A DNA stretch of 64,000 bases, taken from Sphingobacterium sp. lm-10 (GTDB taxonomy: Bacteria > Bacteroidota > Bacteroidia > Sphingobacteriales > Sphingobacteriaceae). Made by a program: the position numbers and the translations under genes. The notes beneath the pieces were generated by a model. That model did no database searches. It saw only the letters and a list, made by a program, of their open reading frames with translations, and was not told where the DNA came from. This document shows, in pieces, positions 53,428 to 61,832 of the stretch (its first letter is position 1; each line of letters begins with the position of its first letter). The stretch is taken from positions 930,001-994,000 of the forward strand of contig NZ_JAMJWC010000002.1 of the NCBI RefSeq assembly GCF_023554555.1, read 5' to 3'.

Positions 53428-54495
53428 TTATCTCAGGGAGCGCAGCAGACGGATCGTTTCCGCGTCAAATTCCTGCTCTCCAAAGAGGGATACACCGGCA
53501 GCTCCATTTTTCTTGGCCAGCTCGATTCCCTTTTTGAGTTCCTCGCTGTCTTTAAAGTCTGGTAAATAAAGACCTGCATATAAAGGGAATTTTTTGTTCA
53601 GTGTCTGCACCCCTTCTTTTACGGCTTGGCCCACCCATTCCACTGGCTCCTGATAGAAACCATGATAGATCATTGGAAATACCCCATCTAAATCCCAGTT
53701 TGCCCAATCTTGCCGTACGATGCGGCGCGCCAAATCCGGTGTCGGGAACACGGCAGCCGTAAGCGGTTTCTGGTATTCTTTGGCGACTTTGGCGATGCGG
53801 TTGACGACGCGATTGATCTGCTCATAACGAAAGGCGCGCCACGAGGGGCTTTGCTCCGGTCTTGCTACCTTGTCTATGTCGATGCCCGTTTCCTTAAGAT
53901 AGGCAGCTTTAGTAAATGGGCTGTAGCAAAAATCGTAATCGGCCAGCTCGGTGGATTGATCGATGTCGTAATTTTGCCATAGATTGACCGGCAGTACCAC
54001 ATCTGGATAGCGAATGTAATCTAAATGCAAACCATCAATATCTTCCTTTTCTAATTGCTCCCGAGCCTTTTCTTCCAGATACTTTGGTACATCTGGGTGA
54101 GATGGACATAAGAAGCGGTAATAATTGACATAAGGAGGTTGATCTGCGCAGGATTTTCCAGAGCGGCTTACTGCATAGTATTCCGGATGTTGGCTTAATA
54201 GATCTTGCTCACCACGGTTCATCGTCCACATCCAGCGATGGGTTTCCAGACCGATGCTCTTTGCCATTTGAAAATGCCGAACACTGTAGTCCTCAAACAG
54301 CAATCCGCGTACTCCGGCTTCCCGGTAGGAGGTGTACCGTTTTTTTAAAATGGCATCACTGTCTTTTGCATTGGGGCGTACCCACATCCAATAATCGAAA
54401 GATAGTGGCGTCGTGCTTTCTGCAAGAGAAATAGAAGGCAATTGCAGTCCGGCGAAACCGAGCAAAGAGGTCTTGATGAAATCGCGTTTATTCAT
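53428..54495 (-). CDS. Exported GHL10-like putative glycoside hydrolase
   Basis: The 355-residue protein has a signal of the Tat-like or Sec type (NKRDFIKTSLLGFAGLQL, cleavage near SISLAES). The rest looks like a TIM barrel of the GHL10 type: GVRGLLFEDYSV near the start, EDIDGLHLDYIRYP at about 152-165, and WDLDGVFPMIYHGFYQEP at about 254-271. The Asp in DGLHLDYIRYP is the best candidate catalytic residue. The substrate is unknown. It overlaps the CBM9-like gene by 8 nt, so the two proteins are probably coupled. Confidence 0.75.
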   Translation of the reverse strand: MNKRDFIKTSLLGFAGLQLPSISLAESTTPLSFDYWMWVRPNAKDSDAILKKRYTSYREAGVRGLLFEDYSVRHFQMAKSIGLETHRWMWTMNRGEQDLLSQHPEYYAVSRSGKSCADQPPYVNYYRFLCPSHPDVPKYLEEKAREQLEKEDIDGLHLDYIRYPDVVLPVNLWQNYDIDQSTELADYDFCYSPFTKAAYLKETGIDIDKVARPEQSPSWRAFRYEQINRVVNRIAKVAKEYQKPLTAAVFPTPDLARRIVRQDWANWDLDGVFPMIYHGFYQEPVEWVGQAVKEGVQTLNKKFPLYAGLYLPDFKDSEELKKGIELAKKNGAAGVSLFGEQEFDAETIRLLRSLR

Positions 54496-55576
54496 AGTAG
54501 GTATTATTTCCGAGGTGATCTATCCGAAAGATAGCATTATTTTTCAAATCGTTAATGCGAAGGGCATACCCCGCTTGATCGGCGGCTAGATCATAGGTTA
54601 ACGTGAATTGATCCAACGAAGGCGCTATGTACTGTGCATACCCGGGGAGTTGGTCTATCTGTGAAGCATAGCCGCGCTTTTCGCGGTTATGTATTTGTTG
54701 CAAATAATGAATGTTCCACCCTAATTTTTTTATCTCATGGGAGGATGGCAATGCCGCATTACCCAAGGTGTCCACAAACTGGATATATCCCCATCTTTCC
54801 GGATAATGCATGTTTACCAGTCCGATAGGCGACCACACCCAATTGTCTTCCGGGAGTACTTTGCCGTTTTCCGACTTTCGCTCATACGTATCCGCTACCA
54901 CGCTGTGTTGCCATTGCACCCGGGAAAAATTAAATAGCCAATAAGAAGATAGGGAAGGAGTGTTTCCCGATCCAAAGCTATGTAGCGCAGAGAATGGAAT
55001 TGCCATCTCGATGCTCCAGAATTGATCCTCGTCGCTAGAATCATTCAAAGTTCCTTCGGTATGTACTGCACTTTTCAATCCTTTCATATCCCAATGTATC
55101 AATGCTTTGCCGCCATAACGATAGGGTTTTACCATGGCCAGGTCAAATATGGTATTTAGTGCATTCACCTCGAGTTCATAATAATGATCATGGTGAATAT
55201 CGGGCTTTATAAATACTTCAAAATCATTGTTGTGGTAGATAATATCATCATACTTTGTAATATTCCCCCAAACATGCGGTTCCTCTAATTTGGCATAAAT
55301 ATAAAGATGTGCATCGTCATACATCATCTTGAATTTGGTGTTGTAGGCGGGAGCTGGTTTATCTGCTCCTTCGATATCGATGAATGCAGTCGACCACGGA
55401 ATTCCAGACCATTGGACCTCCGAATCACGACCATCAATCGCTATAGCACCATCAATTTTTTGAACCTGATAAACTAATGGAGTGGATTGTAACCGTTCCA
55501 CCTCATCGATGGAAGATTGTGCATGTACAGCAGTCACGCAAATAAGGCAAGGAAAAAAACGTTTTAGCAAATTCAT
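54488..55576 (-). CDS. Exported carbohydrate-binding family 9-like protein
   Basis: The protein of 362 residues from ATG 55576 has a signal peptide (MNLLKRFFPCLICVTAVHAQ). The mature part has a CBM9-like beta-sandwich: IDGAIAIDGRDSEVQWSGIP, KMMYDDAHLYIYAKLEEPHV, DFEVFIKPDIHHDHYYELEV and FWSIEMAIPFSALHSF. A TTG frame start at 55597 is less likely. It is the first gene of a pair with the GHL10-like hydrolase and probably binds the same carbohydrate. A C-terminal part (about 250-360) has no clear match. Confidence 0.78.
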   Translation of the reverse strand: MNLLKRFFPCLICVTAVHAQSSIDEVERLQSTPLVYQVQKIDGAIAIDGRDSEVQWSGIPWSTAFIDIEGADKPAPAYNTKFKMMYDDAHLYIYAKLEEPHVWGNITKYDDIIYHNNDFEVFIKPDIHHDHYYELEVNALNTIFDLAMVKPYRYGGKALIHWDMKGLKSAVHTEGTLNDSSDEDQFWSIEMAIPFSALHSFGSGNTPSLSSYWLFNFSRVQWQHSVVADTYERKSENGKVLPEDNWVWSPIGLVNMHYPERWGYIQFVDTLGNAALPSSHEIKKLGWNIHYLQQIHNREKRGYASQIDQLPGYAQYIAPSLDQFTLTYDLAADQAGYALRINDLKNNAIFRIDHLGNNTYYE

Positions 55577-55657
55577 AGGAAAAGAAATCAACCTCAATAA
55601 TAAGGAAAAAATCGGATCAACTATGTAACATAAACGTGATGGATGCGCGAGCGGTGG

Positions 55658-56281
55658 CTAAGGAATGTTGAGGTATTTGTGCGTTTGCAACGAAATCTCC
55701 CATTTTGGATTGTTCATCACATAGTCGATAATCAAGGGCGTCATCTCTGCTGCCTTAGACCATTCGGGTTGCAAGTACAATTTGCATGACGGACCTACTT
55801 GGGCAGCATGCTCTTCTGCCCATTGAAAGTCACTTTTGTTAAATACAATCACTTTCAACTCTCCTGCCGCGTCAAGAACATCTTTTCTGGGAGCTTTGAA
55901 TTTCTTGGGAGATAAACAAATCCAGTCCCATTGACCACTGAGCGGATAAGCACCAGAAGTTTCCATAAAAGTACGGATACCATGCTCCTGCAAGCTTTTT
56001 GTTAACGGATCCAAGTTATAGATCAATGGTTCGCCGCCCGTTACTACAACCGTCTTTGCCGGATGTTGATTGGCATGTTCTACGATAGTATTTACAGAAG
56101 TGAGGGGGTGGAGGCTCGCATCCCAACTTTCTTTGACATCACACCAATGACAACCCACATCGCAACCACCCAGGCGAATGAAATAAGCGGCCTTACCCGT
56201 GTGGTATCCCTCGCCTTGAATGGTATAAAATTCTTCCATTAATGGAAGTTGAGTGCCGTCTTCTGGAACTTGTCGTGACAT
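55658..56281 (-). CDS. queE: 7-carboxy-7-deazaguanine synthase
   Basis: This radical SAM enzyme makes the 7-deazaguanine core of queuosine. The 207 residues begin with EEFYTIQGEGYHTGKAAYF and have the cluster motif C-x3-C-x2-C in GCDVGCHWCDV, which fits QueE. VTGGEPLIY is the SAM-binding GGE motif. No other queuosine gene is adjacent. A -7 box TACCTTTG lies 20 nt upstream of the ATG. Confidence 0.95.
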   Translation of the reverse strand: MSRQVPEDGTQLPLMEEFYTIQGEGYHTGKAAYFIRLGGCDVGCHWCDVKESWDASLHPLTSVNTIVEHANQHPAKTVVVTGGEPLIYNLDPLTKSLQEHGIRTFMETSGAYPLSGQWDWICLSPKKFKAPRKDVLDAAGELKVIVFNKSDFQWAEEHAAQVGPSCKLYLQPEWSKAAEMTPLIIDYVMNNPKWEISLQTHKYLNIP

Positions 56282-56301
56282 GCGATTTTTATTAGAGAAG
56301 G

Positions 56302-56309
56302 CAAAGGTA
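56302..56309 (-). promoter_or_regulatory. -7 promoter box of queE
   Basis: TACCTTTG on the minus strand, 20 nt before the ATG. No -33 box was found at the right spacing. Confidence 0.35.
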
Positions 56310-56317
56310 AGGAATTT

Positions 56318-57760
56318 TTAATCAGTATCCTTAGCTTTGGAACGCCATTGCGCGGAGAAGGATTTATCGGGTATACGCGGCAATGCACGCTGTTCTCCCC
56401 ATGATTTCTTGAAGAGAAACTTGATGAGTATATTTTTTATTCCTTTGCCGATGAGATCCACATATTTTCTGTTTTTTACCAGCTTGGTATACCATGTCCA
56501 TTTGCTGGATTCAGGGAGGGGCTTTGCCGAGTTGCTGACGCGATCGTGTCGGTTCTTTAACAGCAGCCGATCAATGTCAATGTTTAGAGGACTAGCGTGC
56601 TCCGTTCCTTTGAAACTGGCCGCATGCTGCAGATACTGGTCGGATTCCGCTGGTTGTAAGTGCGGCGTGAAAACAGCGCCCATCGGACCGGGATACGTAT
56701 TTTGATACGCTTCACCTCCAAGTGTTTCATACATAGCACAAGCGTTGGTGCTCGCGCCACATTCCATCCAATAAAGTGCCTGACGTTGCTCCGTTAGGGA
56801 TAACAAGTCAGATCGTCCATTGTCTACCAGAATCAATACCATCTGGTTGGGACCATCCGTTTCACGGCCGCGTTGCGGTCCGCTTAACAAAGTCTGATGT
56901 CGTTGCAGTTTCTGTCCCTGATCGTGCAAAGAGCCTAGCGGCAAAAATAAATCTAAATCGTGTATAGAAGGCAGGATCTTATCAATACCAGCCAATACAA
57001 TATGATAGGTGGCAAAAGCATCATGAAGTCGATTATTCCCTTCATTTTCGCTGATGACTACACTGCCTGTATCCGCTAATAAATACGATGCGCCCGATAG
57101 GATCACATCGGTAGATTTTGCGCGCTCCCGCTGGATCTTGCGAAAACCTCGCAACATGCGAGCTATAGATCCCTCTGTTACTAATTCTTCTTCATCTTCG
57201 TGTTTTTCTTCCGTTTCGGAGCTTTCTGTTGGTATGGCTTCAGGATGCTTCGCGTCCCATAGCTGCTTTGCCTTATCTTCACTTAACGCAATCGCCGGTT
57301 GTATTACATGACTTGGTTGCGCACCATTCAGTTGCGCGAGATAACGGCCGAAATCAGCCTCATCCGCCCGATATTTAGATTCCGAAAGGTATTTCGGAAG
57401 ACCAATTTCTTCGTGAATCATCGCGTGATTGGTCGCTATATGACTAGGTTGATAGCTGGCTAACAGCTTGTCCAACTCTTCTAAAGCTTCTGAAGCCGTG
57501 TTTGCCCAAATCACCCTTCCACCCGCTCTAGTGAAGTTGGTTTCAAAATCCAATAGGTAGCGATCCATATTTTCAATCGCTTTCCATTTTATTAAATGTG
57601 CCTTTTTTTTCGCATTCTGAAGATTCTGAAAACGAGGAGATAAATTTTGGAAGGCCTGGCGGTAATTTTCCAAGTGTGCTTGCAAGATTACATTGCCCTG
57701 CGTATCCAAAGCTCTTGCCTCGCAAGCTTTCCTAAATTGCTCTTCCTTCGTGTTCGGCAT
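56318..57760 (-). CDS. LutB-like (LUD domain) protein with degenerate iron-sulfur sites
   Basis: The 480-residue protein follows LutB/LldF, the iron-sulfur subunit of L-lactate oxidation: a LUD domain (about 30-320, with HLVLAGIDKILPSIHDLD-type segment and NQMVLILVDNGRSDLL), then the ferredoxin region GGEAYQNTYPGPMGAVFTP. In LutB the sequence before this has four cluster Cys; here W331, Cys334, Ser337 and Cys341 remain, so two are lost. The second site KGTEHASP (384-391) has none. The C-terminal part is basic and hydrophobic. It is unlikely to carry two [4Fe-4S] clusters. Confidence 0.85.
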   Translation of the reverse strand: MPNTKEEQFRKACEARALDTQGNVILQAHLENYRQAFQNLSPRFQNLQNAKKKAHLIKWKAIENMDRYLLDFETNFTRAGGRVIWANTASEALEELDKLLASYQPSHIATNHAMIHEEIGLPKYLSESKYRADEADFGRYLAQLNGAQPSHVIQPAIALSEDKAKQLWDAKHPEAIPTESSETEEKHEDEEELVTEGSIARMLRGFRKIQRERAKSTDVILSGASYLLADTGSVVISENEGNNRLHDAFATYHIVLAGIDKILPSIHDLDLFLPLGSLHDQGQKLQRHQTLLSGPQRGRETDGPNQMVLILVDNGRSDLLSLTEQRQALYWMECGASTNACAMYETLGGEAYQNTYPGPMGAVFTPHLQPAESDQYLQHAASFKGTEHASPLNIDIDRLLLKNRHDRVSNSAKPLPESSKWTWYTKLVKNRKYVDLIGKGIKNILIKFLFKKSWGEQRALPRIPDKSFSAQWRSKAKDTD

Positions 57761-57786
57761 AGTGAATTTGATGGCTTATTATTTAT

Positions 57787-57821
57787 AGTAAAAGTTGGCA
57801 ATCATCTTGCCAACTTTTACT
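57787..57821. terminator. Terminator of aspS
   Basis: AGTAAAAGTTGGCAA and TTGCCAACTTTTACT form a 15-bp stem with a 5-nt loop. On the minus strand the T run is inside the stem foot. It lies 57 nt after the aspS stop, before the LutB-like gene. Confidence 0.75.
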
Positions 57822-57878
57822 AAGTAGAATTCCTGAGTGGTTTATCGTTCGAAAAACGTACCGCTTTGGAATATGAAA

Positions 57879-59624
57879 TTACGCTTTAACTTGTAATGTA
57901 AGCTCTTCTAATTGTGCCGTAGCAATCGCTGAAGGAGCATCAATCATCACGTCGCGACCGCTGTTGTTTTTAGGAAACGCAATCACGTCACGAATGCTGT
58001 CTAGACCAGCAAAGATGGATACTAGTCGATCTAATCCAAAAGCAAGTCCACCATGCGGCGGCGCACCATAAGTAAATGCCTCCATTAAGAAACCGAATTG
58101 TTTTTCCGCTTCTTCAGGCGAGAAACCAAGATGCTTAAACATAGTAGACTGTAGGTTGCGATCGTGAATACGGATAGATCCTCCACCCACTTCTACACCG
58201 TTAATGACCAAATCGTAGGCATTTGCCCGAACATCCCCAGGGTTGGATTCCAATAAGTGGATATCCTCTGGTTTTGGAGACGTAAAAGGATGGTGCATCG
58301 CATGATAGCGTTTCGAATCTTCATCCCATTCCAATAATGGGAAATCGATCACCCATAGTGGGGAGAATGTGTTTTTGTCGCGCAGGCCTAATTGTCCCGC
58401 CAACTCTAAACGTAAATCATTCAGTTGCTTGCGCACTTTATCTTTCGAGCCAGCCATGATCAATAAAAGATCACCCGGCTCACTTTGGAATGCTTGCGAC
58501 CAAGCCTCCAATGCAGTAGCATCGTAGAATTTATCCACCGAAGATTTAATGCTTCCATCGGCGTTATGACGAGCATACACAATTCCTGTAGCACCAACTT
58601 GCGGTCTTTTTACAAAATCCGTAAGCGCGTCCAGTTGTTTTCTCGTGTAACCTGCACAATCCTTGGCATTAATGCCAACAACCAACTCCGCCTGCTCGAA
58701 TACTGGAAAATCATGACCTTTTACCACATCATTCAGTTCTACGAACTGCATGCCAAAGCGCGTGTCTGGTTTGTCCGACCCATACAAACGCATGGCGTCA
58801 TCATAAGTCATGCGGGGTACTTCGCCCAGGTCTACACCTTTCACTGTTTTGAACAAATGTTTGGTCAGTCCTTCAAACATAGTTAAGATATCTTCTTGCT
58901 CTACAAAGGCCATTTCGCAGTCGATCTGCGTAAACTCGGGCTGTCTGTCGGCGCGCAAATCCTCATCGCGAAAGCATTTTACAATTTGAAAATAACGGTC
59001 GAAACCAGAAACCATCAGCAGTTGCTTAAAGGTTTGCGGTGATTGCGGAAGCGCATAGAATTCTCCCGGATTCATGCGAGAAGGAACTACAAAATCACGC
59101 GCACCTTCTGGTGTTGACTTAATCAATACCGGTGTTTCTACTTCCAAGAAATTCTGTTCGTCCAAATACCGGCGAATCTCTTGCGACATCTTGTGGCGCA
59201 AGATCAGGTTTTCGCGTACCGGATTACGACGTAAGTCCAGGTAACGGAATTTCATGCGTATATCATCTCCGCCGTCTGTCTCATCTTCGATGGTAAACGG
59301 CGGTAGGGCAGAAGCGTTTAATACATCCAGATCCGTTACCTTGATTTCAATTTCTCCGGTAGCGATCTTGTTGTTTTTGCTGGAACGCTCGATCACCGTA
59401 CCCGTGACCTTGATCACGTACTCCCGGCCAAGATTTAATGCCTTTGCACGCAAGGTTTGATCGTCGTCTACGTCAAACGCAAGCTGTGTGATGCCGTATC
59501 GATCACGTACATCAATAAATGTCATTCCTCCTAAGTCACGTGATTTCTGGACCCACCCACTTAAGGTGACGGTCTTTCCCAGATCGGACAACCGCAGTTC
59601 GCCGCAAGTATGTGTTCTGTGCAT
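57879..59624 (-). CDS. aspS: Aspartyl-tRNA synthetase
   Basis: The enzyme charges tRNA-Asp. The 581 residues comprise an N-terminal OB-fold anticodon domain ([20 protein letters not shown]), class II motifs 1-3 (motif 2: [20 protein letters not shown]; motif 3 near [10 protein letters not shown]) and the bacterial GAD insert (about 290-420). It is a single-gene unit with a -7 box upstream and MraZ-like repeats about 120 nt upstream. Confidence 0.98.
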   Translation of the reverse strand: MHRTHTCGELRLSDLGKTVTLSGWVQKSRDLGGMTFIDVRDRYGITQLAFDVDDDQTLRAKALNLGREYVIKVTGTVIERSSKNNKIATGEIEIKVTDLDVLNASALPPFTIEDETDGGDDIRMKFRYLDLRRNPVRENLILRHKMSQEIRRYLDEQNFLEVETPVLIKSTPEGARDFVVPSRMNPGEFYALPQSPQTFKQLLMVSGFDRYFQIVKCFRDEDLRADRQPEFTQIDCEMAFVEQEDILTMFEGLTKHLFKTVKGVDLGEVPRMTYDDAMRLYGSDKPDTRFGMQFVELNDVVKGHDFPVFEQAELVVGINAKDCAGYTRKQLDALTDFVKRPQVGATGIVYARHNADGSIKSSVDKFYDATALEAWSQAFQSEPGDLLLIMAGSKDKVRKQLNDLRLELAGQLGLRDKNTFSPLWVIDFPLLEWDEDSKRYHAMHHPFTSPKPEDIHLLESNPGDVRANAYDLVINGVEVGGGSIRIHDRNLQSTMFKHLGFSPEEAEKQFGFLMEAFTYGAPPHGGLAFGLDRLVSIFAGLDSIRDVIAFPKNNSGRDVMIDAPSAIATAQLEELTLQVKA

Positions 59625-59660
59625 TTCCTATTGTAATTTATCTATTTCAGAATCTGATGA

Positions 59661-59668
59661 CAAAAATA
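59661..59668 (-). promoter_or_regulatory. -7 promoter box of aspS
   Basis: TATTTTTG on the minus strand fits TAnnTTTG, 36 nt before the aspS ATG. A partial -33 (TTCG) lies 19 nt upstream of it. Confidence 0.4.
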
Positions 59669-59740
59669 TCGGTTTTTGGACACAAAAACGAAACTTAATT
59701 TGACCGAGGCGATAGGAAGGATTGAATCTTGTGACACGAT

Positions 59741-59770
59741 TTCCCACCTCGCTATCACTTCTCCCACTTT
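59741..59770 (-). promoter_or_regulatory. Possible MraZ-type repeats in minus orientation
   Basis: On the minus strand two GTGGGA units are spaced exactly 20 nt (CCCAC at 59743-59747 and 59763-59767) with GTGA between them. The pattern resembles the repeats next to mraZ but in the opposite orientation, upstream of aspS. Confidence 0.35.
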
Positions 59771-59940
59771 TATAACTGTTTTGTCTTCGATCTTCGTCGA
59801 TCGCCTTTTATTTACCACTATATCAATCAGCGTTTTAGTTATTCCAGTGTAAGAAAATTAAGCTCGTAACGGCAACATAATGAGGTAATAAGCTTGTTTT
59901 GGCTGTTTCTTTAGCAATATTGGAACTGTGGAAAACTTTT

Positions 59941-59977
59941 TTGTGGGGCAAAGTGTTGTAAAGTGGGAGAAAGTGTA
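59941..59977 (+). promoter_or_regulatory. MraZ operator repeats upstream of mraZ
   Basis: Four direct repeats with GTG at 59943, 59953, 59963 and 59973 have exactly 10-nt spacing (GTGGGG, GTGTTG, GTGGGA, GTGTAT, most preceded by AA). In E. coli MraZ binds TGGGN repeats at 10-bp periodicity in its own promoter. Here they replace the -33 region of the promoter box at 59984, which fits repression. Confidence 0.6.
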
Positions 59978-59983
59978 TAATTT

Positions 59984-59991
59984 TACATTTG
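59984..59991 (+). promoter_or_regulatory. -7 promoter box of the division cluster
   Basis: TACATTTG matches TAnnTTTG, 24 nt before the mraZ ATG at 60016. It overlaps an in-frame TTG at 59989, which is why that codon is not used as the start. No -33 box is present. Confidence 0.6.
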
Positions 59992-60015
59992 ATTTCGAAT
60001 AGGCTGATTAGCTGT

Positions 60016-60489
60016 ATGACCGAACTAACAGGAGAATATATATGTAAGTTGGATGCCAAAGGTAGAATGGTAGTTCCTGCGTTGCTCAAAAAACAAATAC
60101 CCAATATTGAGCAAGAGGGGCTTATTGTGAACCGTGGTTTCGAAAAAAACTTGGTGATATATCCTCGTTCGGAATGGTCGAAAATGATGAAGCAGTTATC
60201 GCGTTTGAATAAGTTTAAAGCGGAGAACAGGAATTTCATCCGGAAGTTTATGAGTGGTGCTACCGAGTTGACGCTGGATTCAGCCAACCGGGTATTGCTT
60301 CCTAAAAGCCTGATGGAGTATGCAGAGATCAGCGGTGAGCTGATGTTGGCTTGCCAGTTTGATCGCATAGAGGTTTGGTCCAAATCTGTTTACCTAGAGA
60401 CATTGGGAGAGATGAGTGAAGATGATTTTGCCACTTTGGGTGAAAAAGTAATGGGTGGATTAGATATAGGAGACCTGGAAAATGAGTAG
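60016..60489 (+). CDS. mraZ: Transcriptional regulator MraZ
   Basis: The 157-residue protein has two SpoVT-AbrB-like repeats: GEYICKLDAKGRMVVPALLK at the start and MSGATELTLDSANRVLLPKS in the second half. It binds DNA as a ring-shaped oligomer and represses the division cluster in other bacteria. ATG 60016 is preferred to TTG 59989, which lies in the promoter box. It overlaps rsmH by 8 nt. Confidence 0.95.
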   Translation: MTELTGEYICKLDAKGRMVVPALLKKQIPNIEQEGLIVNRGFEKNLVIYPRSEWSKMMKQLSRLNKFKAENRNFIRKFMSGATELTLDSANRVLLPKSLMEYAEISGELMLACQFDRIEVWSKSVYLETLGEMSEDDFATLGEKVMGGLDIGDLENE

Positions 60490-61417
60490 TCTAGTATATC
60501 ATGTGCCTGTGATGCTGCAGGAATGCATAGCAGCGCTGAACATAAAGCCTAATGGCGTGTATGTAGATGTCACCTTTGGTGGTGGCGGACATTCCAGAGA
60601 AATTCTGAAACATCTTGGGCCGGAGGGTCGTCTATTTGCCTTTGATCAGGATCCGGATGCGCTTCAAAATGCAATTGATGATCCGAGATTTCGGTTGGTA
60701 CATCAAAATTTCAAGTTTTTGAAAAATAGCTTACGACTGGAAGGTGTGCGGCAGGTAGATGGTATTCTTGCGGATCTTGGCGTGTCCTCCCATCAGTTTG
60801 ATGATGCCGAACGGGGGTTCTCTATTCGCTACGAAGCGAATTTGGATATGCGTATGGATCAGGTGTCTGATCTGAATGCGACGCAGATTCTCAATACCTA
60901 TGCAGAAGAAGAGCTGCACCGCATATTTGGTATGTACGGCGAAATTCAGAACGCCAAGTCTTTGGCTAAGACGATCGCAACAGCACGTCTTACGAAAGCG
61001 GTGACATCAGTTTTGCAATTGAAAGAGACGATCAAATCATTGGTACCAAGAGGTAAAGAGCATAAATACCATGCGCAGGTCTTTCAAGCCTTGCGTATTG
61101 AAGTAAATAAAGAGTTAGAAGCATTGCAGGAGTTCTTAGAACAAACTGTGCCCGTGCTTAAAAATGAAGGTCGGTTGGTGGTGATGTCCTATCATTCTTT
61201 AGAGGATCGTTTGGTGAAGAATTTTATAGCCAAGGGTAAGTTTAAAGGAGAGGTGGAGAAGGATTTTTTTGGTAATGAGATCAAACCTTTCCAGGTGATT
61301 AGCCGGAAGGCAATCGTGGCGACAGATCAAGAAGTGCAACAGAATAACCGGGCTCGGAGCGCCAAATTGCGCATCGCACAACGGGTAGAAAAGGGTGAAG
61401 CAGATGGCCAGAAATAG
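60482..61417 (+). CDS. rsmH: 16S rRNA (cytosine(1402)-N(4))-methyltransferase
   Basis: The 311-residue SAM-dependent enzyme has the nucleotide-binding loop FGGGGHSREIL, the family segment ILADLGVSSHQFDDAERGFS, and MSYHSLEDRLVKNF near the C-terminus. It methylates C1402 of 16S rRNA. It overlaps mraZ upstream and the ftsL-like gene downstream, so the operon is tightly coupled. Confidence 0.98.
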   Translation: MSSLVYHVPVMLQECIAALNIKPNGVYVDVTFGGGGHSREILKHLGPEGRLFAFDQDPDALQNAIDDPRFRLVHQNFKFLKNSLRLEGVRQVDGILADLGVSSHQFDDAERGFSIRYEANLDMRMDQVSDLNATQILNTYAEEELHRIFGMYGEIQNAKSLAKTIATARLTKAVTSVLQLKETIKSLVPRGKEHKYHAQVFQALRIEVNKELEALQEFLEQTVPVLKNEGRLVVMSYHSLEDRLVKNFIAKGKFKGEVEKDFFGNEIKPFQVISRKAIVATDQEVQQNNRARSAKLRIAQRVEKGEADGQK

Positions 61418-61811
61418 AATTAAAAATGGCGAGCTAAGTGAAGAAGTTCAGGAGGAGATGTCCGATGAACTGGAGGAAAAGGTCGAAGAGACCCAAAATT
61501 TCCTCCGTTCTGTATTCTCAAGCAATCCGCTTTCTACTTATTTAGTGACAAGAAACCTGCCCTTTATTGCGTTTGTCGCTTTATTGGGCTTAGTATATAT
61601 CTCTAACCGGCATCTGGCAGAGAATACCGTACGTAGAATCGACCGGTTGGGCAAAGATGTAAAAGAGTTGGGTTGGGATTACAAGTCGCTTCATGCCGAG
61701 TTGATGAAGTTGACGACACAAACAGAAATTGCGAAGCGCGCCGATACCTTGGGATTGACCGAGCGTACCGAACCGCCGATAAAAATAGATTTAGTAAAAA
61801 AAGATAAATAA
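61404..61811 (+). CDS. ftsL: FtsL-like division protein
   Basis: The 135-residue protein from ATG 61404 has a charged acidic cytoplasmic N-terminus of about 50 residues, one transmembrane helix (LPFIAFVALLGLVYISNRHL) and a periplasmic coiled coil (NTVRRIDRLGKDVKELGWDY, then SLHAELMKLTTQTEIAKRAD). Place and topology match FtsL, which recruits and activates FtsI. Sequence conservation of this family is low; the call rests mainly on topology and context. A GTG start 9 nt upstream (61395) is less likely. It overlaps rsmH by 14 nt. Confidence 0.85.
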   Translation: MARNRIKNGELSEEVQEEMSDELEEKVEETQNFLRSVFSSNPLSTYLVTRNLPFIAFVALLGLVYISNRHLAENTVRRIDRLGKDVKELGWDYKSLHAELMKLTTQTEIAKRADTLGLTERTEPPIKIDLVKKDK

Positions 61812-61832
61812 GCAGCGTAAACCGCACACACC

